Below the pieces are notes generated by a model. The model had not been told where the DNA came from, ran no database searches, and saw nothing but the letters and a program-made list of their open reading frames with translations. From Cryobacterium sp. SO1 (lineage in GTDB: Bacteria > Actinomycetota > Actinomycetes > Actinomycetales > Microbacteriaceae): DNA of 64,000 nt. Position numbers and translations under genes: made by a program. Of the stretch, positions 60,353 to 64,000 are shown piece by piece; within the stretch, counting starts at the first letter, position 1, and each line of letters starts with the position of its first letter. The stretch spans positions 1,240,001 through 1,304,000 of the forward strand of contig NZ_CP067394.1 in assembly GCF_004210215.2 (NCBI RefSeq), given 5' to 3'.

Positions 60353-61094
60353 TGCCAGCACTGCCGCAGTAGAGACAGAGGATCACAGCTCGACAGGCTC
60401 GACCGATCGTTGGTCGAGCTTGTCGAGACCTGGTGACGGGGTCTCGACAGGCTCGACCAGCGAGATGGGCGCGCCCGAGAGGTCGGGTCGCGGGGTCTCG
60501 ACAGGCTCGACCAGCGGCGGGGTCTCGACCAGCGGAGGGGCAGCGGCGGCCATTGAGCGGCGGCTCGAGGCGATCTTGATGGTGGCGGATGAGCCGCAGA
60601 GCCTGGTGCACTTGGCCACCGCGGTCGGGCATCCGCTGGTCGGCGTGCGTGAGGCCATTCTGCGGCTCGTCGCCGACTTCGACGGGGTGCACGGCACCGT
60701 GCGGCGCGGCTTCGAACTGCGTGAGGTTGCTGGCGGCTGGCGCATCTACGTGCGCGCCGAGCACGACCCGGTGGTGGCCGATTTCGTCTACACGCAGAAC
60801 CCCAGCCGGCTCTCCCAGGCCGCCCTGGAGACCGTCGCGGTGATCGCTTACAAGCAACCGATCAGCCGCGGCGCGGTAGCCTCGATTCGGGCCGTTAACG
60901 TCGACTCGGTCGTGCGCACCCTCCTGGGCCGCGGATTGATCACCGAGGCCTTCACCGATAGCGAGACCGGCGCGATCAATTACGCCACCACCGACCTGCT
61001 GCTTGTGCAGCTGGGAATCAACTCGCTTGACGAGTTGCCACTAATTTCGCCGTTGCTCGCCGACGGTGCGAACGGATTCGAGGATCTACCATGA
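60342..61094 (+). CDS. scpB: Condensin subunit ScpB with repeat-derived N-terminus
   Basis: Winged-helix partner of ScpA in the SMC complex. The 250-aa protein is about 50-60 residues longer than usual. The normal domain starts near residue 67 (AAAIERRLEAILMVADEPQSLVHLATAVG) and includes RGFELREVAGGWRIYVRAEHDPVVADFV, LSQAALETVAVIAYKQPISR and the second winged helix with LLGRGLITEA. Residues 16-65 (STGSTDRWSSLSRPGDGVSTGSTS...GVSTGSTSGG) are encoded by five copies of the dispersed GGTCTCGACAGGCTCGACC repeat. ATG 60342 overlaps scpA by 11 bases; ATG 60578 is an internal alternative that would cut into the first helix. Confidence 0.93.
   Translation: MTLDASTAAVETEDHSSTGSTDRWSSLSRPGDGVSTGSTSEMGAPERSGRGVSTGSTSGGVSTSGGAAAAIERRLEAILMVADEPQSLVHLATAVGHPLVGVREAILRLVADFDGVHGTVRRGFELREVAGGWRIYVRAEHDPVVADFVYTQNPSRLSQAALETVAVIAYKQPISRGAVASIRAVNVDSVVRTLLGRGLITEAFTDSETGAINYATTDLLLVQLGINSLDELPLISPLLADGANGFEDLP
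60388..60536. repeat. Dispersed palindromic repeats inside scpB
   Basis: Copies of GGTCTCGACAGGCTCGACC and its complement begin near 60388, 60410, 60440, 60494 and 60520. The family is the same as in the arrays at 16342-16782 and 45618-45950. Here the array keeps the reading frame open. Confidence 0.88.
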
Positions 61095-61924
61095 CCGACC
61101 ACACCTCTGAAAACAGCCACGACGGCTACACCGACACCAGCAGCACCAACCCGGACTTCGCCACGAACCCCGAGGCCGCCGTCGACGGCATCCGCCTGCA
61201 GAAGGTGCTCTCCGCCGCGGGTGTGGCCTCGAGAAGGGTCAGCGAAGAGATGATCAGCTCCGGCCGGGTACGGGTCAACGGCAAGGTCGTCACCGAACTC
61301 GGTCGCCGGGTGCACCCCGAAACCGACAAGATCGCCGTGGACAACATCGCCGTGCAGCTGGACACCAGCCGTCGCTACGTGATGCTGAACAAGCCCGTCG
61401 GCGTGGTCTCCTCCATGCAAGACGAAAGCGGCCGGCCCGACCTCCGCCAGTTCACCGACGGCTACGAGGAACGCCTGTTCAACGTGGGCCGCCTCGACGC
61501 CGCCACCAGCGGCCTGCTGATCCTCACCAACGACGGTGACCTCGCCCACGTGCTCGCGCACCCCTCCTTCGGTGTGGCCAAAACCTACATCGCCAAGGTC
61601 GAGGGCCGCGTCTCGGCGCAGACCATCGGCAAGCTGCAGAGCGGCATCGAGCTGGACGACGGCCCCATCGCCGCGGACAAGGCCCGCATCCTCACCAGCC
61701 CTCCCGGCGACGGCTTCACCCTGGTGGAGCTGACCCTGCACTCCGGCCGTAACCGCATCGTGCGACGGATGCTCGACGCCGTCGGCCACCCCGTCGTGGA
61801 CCTGGTGCGCCGTCAGTTCGGGCCGCTGCAGCTGGGCACCCTGCGGGCCGGCGCGGTGCGCGACCTCACTAAGGTGGAACTCGGTCAGCTGCTCACCGTG
61901 TCCCGCGCCGAGGTTCAGAAGTAG
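61091..61924 (+). CDS. rluB: rRNA pseudouridine synthase (RluB/RsuA family)
   Basis: Isomerizes a uridine in rRNA, probably 23S U2605 by family. The 277-aa protein has a Ser/Thr/Asp-rich N-terminal 30 residues, an S4 domain (IRLQKVLSAAGVASRRVSEEMISSGRVRVNG), and the RsuA catalytic domain with KPVGVVSS, GRLDAATSGLLILTNDGD (Asp135) and LTLHSGRNRIVRRMLDAVGHPV. The start overlaps scpB (ATGA). The scpA-scpB-rluB-cmk order is conserved widely. Confidence 0.95.
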   Translation: MTDHTSENSHDGYTDTSSTNPDFATNPEAAVDGIRLQKVLSAAGVASRRVSEEMISSGRVRVNGKVVTELGRRVHPETDKIAVDNIAVQLDTSRRYVMLNKPVGVVSSMQDESGRPDLRQFTDGYEERLFNVGRLDAATSGLLILTNDGDLAHVLAHPSFGVAKTYIAKVEGRVSAQTIGKLQSGIELDDGPIAADKARILTSPPGDGFTLVELTLHSGRNRIVRRMLDAVGHPVVDLVRRQFGPLQLGTLRAGAVRDLTKVELGQLLTVSRAEVQK

Positions 61925-61974
61925 CCCCGCAGCATCCGTTTCACCCTGTCAACCGCGCAAGTTTGGAGCCGAAC

Positions 61975-63057
61975 GTGGTCGAGTCTCGCCTGATCGGGCC
62001 GGTGCGTGTTGTCGGCGCCGGGCTGCTGGGAACCAGCATCGGCCTGGGCCTGAGCGCCCGGGGGATCGACGTGATCCTCGCCGACGCGTCGCCGACCAAC
62101 CTATCGCTGGCCATCGACTACGGCGCCGGCCGCGCCGCCACCTACACGGACGCCCCGCAGCTGATCGTGGTGTGCGTGCCGCCGGACGTCACCGCCGACA
62201 CCGTCGCCCGCGAACTGGAGGCCTTCCCCGACGCGATCGTGACGGATGTGGCCAGCGTCAAGCTGGCCCCGCTCACCGAGCTGCGCCGGCTGGGCGCCGA
62301 CGTCTCCCGCTACATCGGCTCGCACCCGCTGGCCGGCCGGGAACGCGGCGGACCCCTCGCCGGCCGCGCCGACCTGTTCATCGGCCGGCCCTGGGTGGTC
62401 GCCGCGCACGACGACATCAGCTACCAGCGCGCCACCGCGCTTGACGACCTGATCCTCGACCTGGGCGCCACCCTGGTGGAGATGACCCCCGAGGAGCACG
62501 ACCAGGGCGTCGCCCTGGTTTCCCACGTGCCGCAGGTGGTGAGCACCCTGATGGCCCGCCGTCTCACCGACGCGCCCGGCTCCGCGCTCAACCTCGCCGG
62601 CCAGGGCCTGCGCGACGTGACCCGCGTCGCCGCGAGCGACCCCGAACTGTGGGTGCAGATCCTCGGCGCCAACCCGGAACCGGTGCGGCAGATCCTGCTG
62701 GCGCTCCGCGACGACCTGGACCGGTTCATCGGCGCCCTGGCCGACCCCACCGCCCCCGGCGCCCGCCGGCAGGTGGCCGAGGAGATCGCCGGCGGCAACA
62801 CCGGCGTGGCCCGGTTGCCCGGCAAGCACGGCCAGGACCGCCGCTACGCCAGCCTCACCGTGATGGTGGACGACACCCCCGGCCAGCTGGCCCGCCTCTT
62901 CAACGAGATCGGCGAGGCCGGCGTCAACCTCGAGGACCTGCGCCTCGAGCACTCCCCGGGAGCCCAGATCGGGCTCGCCGAGATCAGCATCCTCCCCGAG
63001 GCTCTCAGCCGCCTCACCACTGAGCTGGCCGCCCGCGGCTGGCGGATTGTCGGTTAG
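61975..63057 (+). CDS. tyrA: Prephenate dehydrogenase with C-terminal ACT domain
   Basis: Oxidative decarboxylation of prephenate (or arogenate) in tyrosine synthesis. The 360-aa protein has an NAD(P) fold start [21 protein letters not shown], the catalytic His region [14 protein letters not shown], and [16 protein letters not shown] helix ([24 protein letters not shown]). Residues about 285-360 ([39 protein letters not shown]) are an ACT domain, suggesting allosteric control by tyrosine. I use GTG 61975 behind TTGGAGCC; a TTG at 61963 is possible. Confidence 0.92.
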   Translation: MVESRLIGPVRVVGAGLLGTSIGLGLSARGIDVILADASPTNLSLAIDYGAGRAATYTDAPQLIVVCVPPDVTADTVARELEAFPDAIVTDVASVKLAPLTELRRLGADVSRYIGSHPLAGRERGGPLAGRADLFIGRPWVVAAHDDISYQRATALDDLILDLGATLVEMTPEEHDQGVALVSHVPQVVSTLMARRLTDAPGSALNLAGQGLRDVTRVAASDPELWVQILGANPEPVRQILLALRDDLDRFIGALADPTAPGARRQVAEEIAGGNTGVARLPGKHGQDRRYASLTVMVDDTPGQLARLFNEIGEAGVNLEDLRLEHSPGAQIGLAEISILPEALSRLTTELAARGWRIVG

Positions 63058-63061
63058 ACGT

Positions 63062-63748
63062 TTGAGCAAGCACTCCTTCCCCCTGTTCGTCGCCATTGAC
63101 GGGCCTGCCGGCAGCGGCAAGTCCAGCGTGAGCCGCGCCGTGGCCCAGAAGCTCGGCTACGGCTACCTCGACACCGGTGCCGCCTACCGGGCGCTGGCCT
63201 GGCATGTCATCGACCAGGAGGTCGACCCGCAGAACTCCGACGCCGTCGCCGCGTTGCTGCCCGACTTCGACTACACGATCGGCACCGAACCGGATGCCTA
63301 CTTCGTGCGGGTGGGCCAGACCGACGTCACCGACGCCATCCGCGAGCCGGCCATCTCCGCCGCGGTCAGCGCGATCGCCCGGGTCCCCGCCGTGCGCACC
63401 CACCTCACCGAGCTGTTCCGCCGCCTCGCCCGGGCCGTTCCCCAGCCCGGCGTGGTGGTCGAGGGCCGCGACATCACCACCGTCGTGGCACCCGAAGCCG
63501 AGGTGCGCATTCTACTCACGGCAACCGAAGAGGCTAGAATGACTAGGCGCTCTGCGGAAATATCAACCCAATCGGCCCACACCGTGGCGGAACAGCTGCG
63601 ATCGAGGGATCGCGCCGACTCCCAGGTAGTGGAATTCATGAGCGCCGCAGACGGTGTGACCACCGTCGAATCCACCCATCTCGACTTCGACCAGACCATT
63701 GACGCGGTTGTAGAGGTCATCAATACCGCGAGGAACTCGCATGACTAA
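63062..63748 (+). CDS. cmk: Cytidylate kinase
   Basis: Phosphorylates CMP and dCMP. About 228 aa, with P-loop [39 protein letters not shown], the CMP-binding region, and [25 protein letters not shown] followed by RDRADS. TTG 63062 (SKHSFPLF) is my choice; TTG 63047, which would overlap tyrA by 11 bases, is an alternative. Neither has a strong ribosome site. Overlaps the der start by 8 bases; cmk-der is a conserved pair. Confidence 0.93.
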   Translation: MSKHSFPLFVAIDGPAGSGKSSVSRAVAQKLGYGYLDTGAAYRALAWHVIDQEVDPQNSDAVAALLPDFDYTIGTEPDAYFVRVGQTDVTDAIREPAISAAVSAIARVPAVRTHLTELFRRLARAVPQPGVVVEGRDITTVVAPEAEVRILLTATEEARMTRRSAEISTQSAHTVAEQLRSRDRADSQVVEFMSAADGVTTVESTHLDFDQTIDAVVEVINTARNSHD

Positions 63749-64000
63749 TCAATTCGACGACACGACGATCCCCGAACTCGACCCGGAAATCGCTTCGCGC
63801 CTGACCGACCTCGACGAGGACGACGCGCTGATCTCCCAGCGTGCCACCGCGCTGCGCACCGGCCTGAACGAATACGACCTCGACGACGAGGACTTCGACG
63901 TTCTCGACCACGTCTCCGAGGACCCCGACGCCATCACGTACCTGCCGGCCCTGCCGGTCATCGCGATCGTCGGCCGCCCCAACGTGGGCAAGTCCGCGCT
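63741..64000 (+). CDS. der: GTPase Der (EngA), N-terminal part (cut by window end)
   Basis: Double-GTPase needed for 50S assembly. The visible 86 codons give a 70-residue acidic N-terminal extension ([29 protein letters not shown]...[24 protein letters not shown]) and then the first G1 motif [14 protein letters not shown]. Such acidic extensions are usual in actinobacterial Der. The start ATG 63741 overlaps the cmk stop. The rest lies outside the window. Confidence 0.93.
   Translation, partial: MTNQFDDTTIPELDPEIASRLTDLDEDDALISQRATALRTGLNEYDLDDEDFDVLDHVSEDPDAITYLPALPVIAIVGRPNVGKSA

Overview
The window is a 64-kb chromosomal segment of a high-GC Gram-positive bacterium. Protein-coding DNA is GC-rich and dense with GTG and TTG starts. 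Gene order closely follows the actinobacterial core chromosome: infC-rpmI-rplT-trmH, pheST-argCJBDF-argGH, tyrS, then the block TPR-HAD-tlyA-nadK-recN-pyrG-nudix-xerD-parA-scpA-scpB-rluB-tyrA-cmk-der, which I recall from Mycobacterium tuberculosis (about Rv1641 to Rv1713). Bifunctional-type PriA, a DUF1844 protein, an Lhr/Nei2 pair and many leaderless start sites fit the class Actinomycetes. The 16S sequence and the repeat types suggest Microbacteriaceae, possibly Cryobacterium or a close relative; the genus is a guess.

Layout. 1-5.4 kb: 3' end of hflX, the metF-metE methionine pair, and lexA (minus strand). 5.4-10.2 kb: a LysM membrane protein divergent from lexA (probable SOS cell-division regulator), then hisC-hisB-hisH-priA and an SseB-like gene. 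10.4-16.3 kb: lhr helicase and nei glycosylase. 16.3-19.5 kb: a repeat array, DUF1844, infC-rpmI-rplT and a SpoU methyltransferase. 19.6-23 kb: a glutamate-type ABC importer. 23-35.8 kb: pheST, argCJBDF-GH (no argR) and a 3-methyladenine glycosylase. 35.8-38.2 kb: an OhrR/OsmC peroxide module and a SatD/membrane-protein pair. 38.3-46.3 kb: tyrS and one rRNA operon (16S-23S-5S) plus a second 5S copy. 46.4-64 kb: the TPR-to-der block, ending inside der.

Most coding DNA is housekeeping. Genes within clusters commonly overlap by 4-17 bases, suggesting translational coupling. Cluster heads often begin 6-8 bases after a TANNNT hexamer, which suggests leaderless mRNAs. infC starts at AUC behind a strong ribosome site. 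The ABC ATPase looks frameshifted in a G run near its N-terminus.

The unusual content is repetitive DNA. I see four copies of a roughly 66-bp palindrome, and a 53-bp tandem family built around GGTCGAGCYYGTCGAGACC that sits after nei, between the two 5S genes, singly in the rRNA spacer, and inside the coding sequence of scpB. A 19-bp tandem array lies after pheT, bracketed by a duplicated pheT 3' end. Several proteins carry repeat-derived disordered segments (TPR protein, Lhr, ScpA, ScpB). I found no CRISPR array, prophage, insertion sequence or tRNA gene, and no defence system that I can support.
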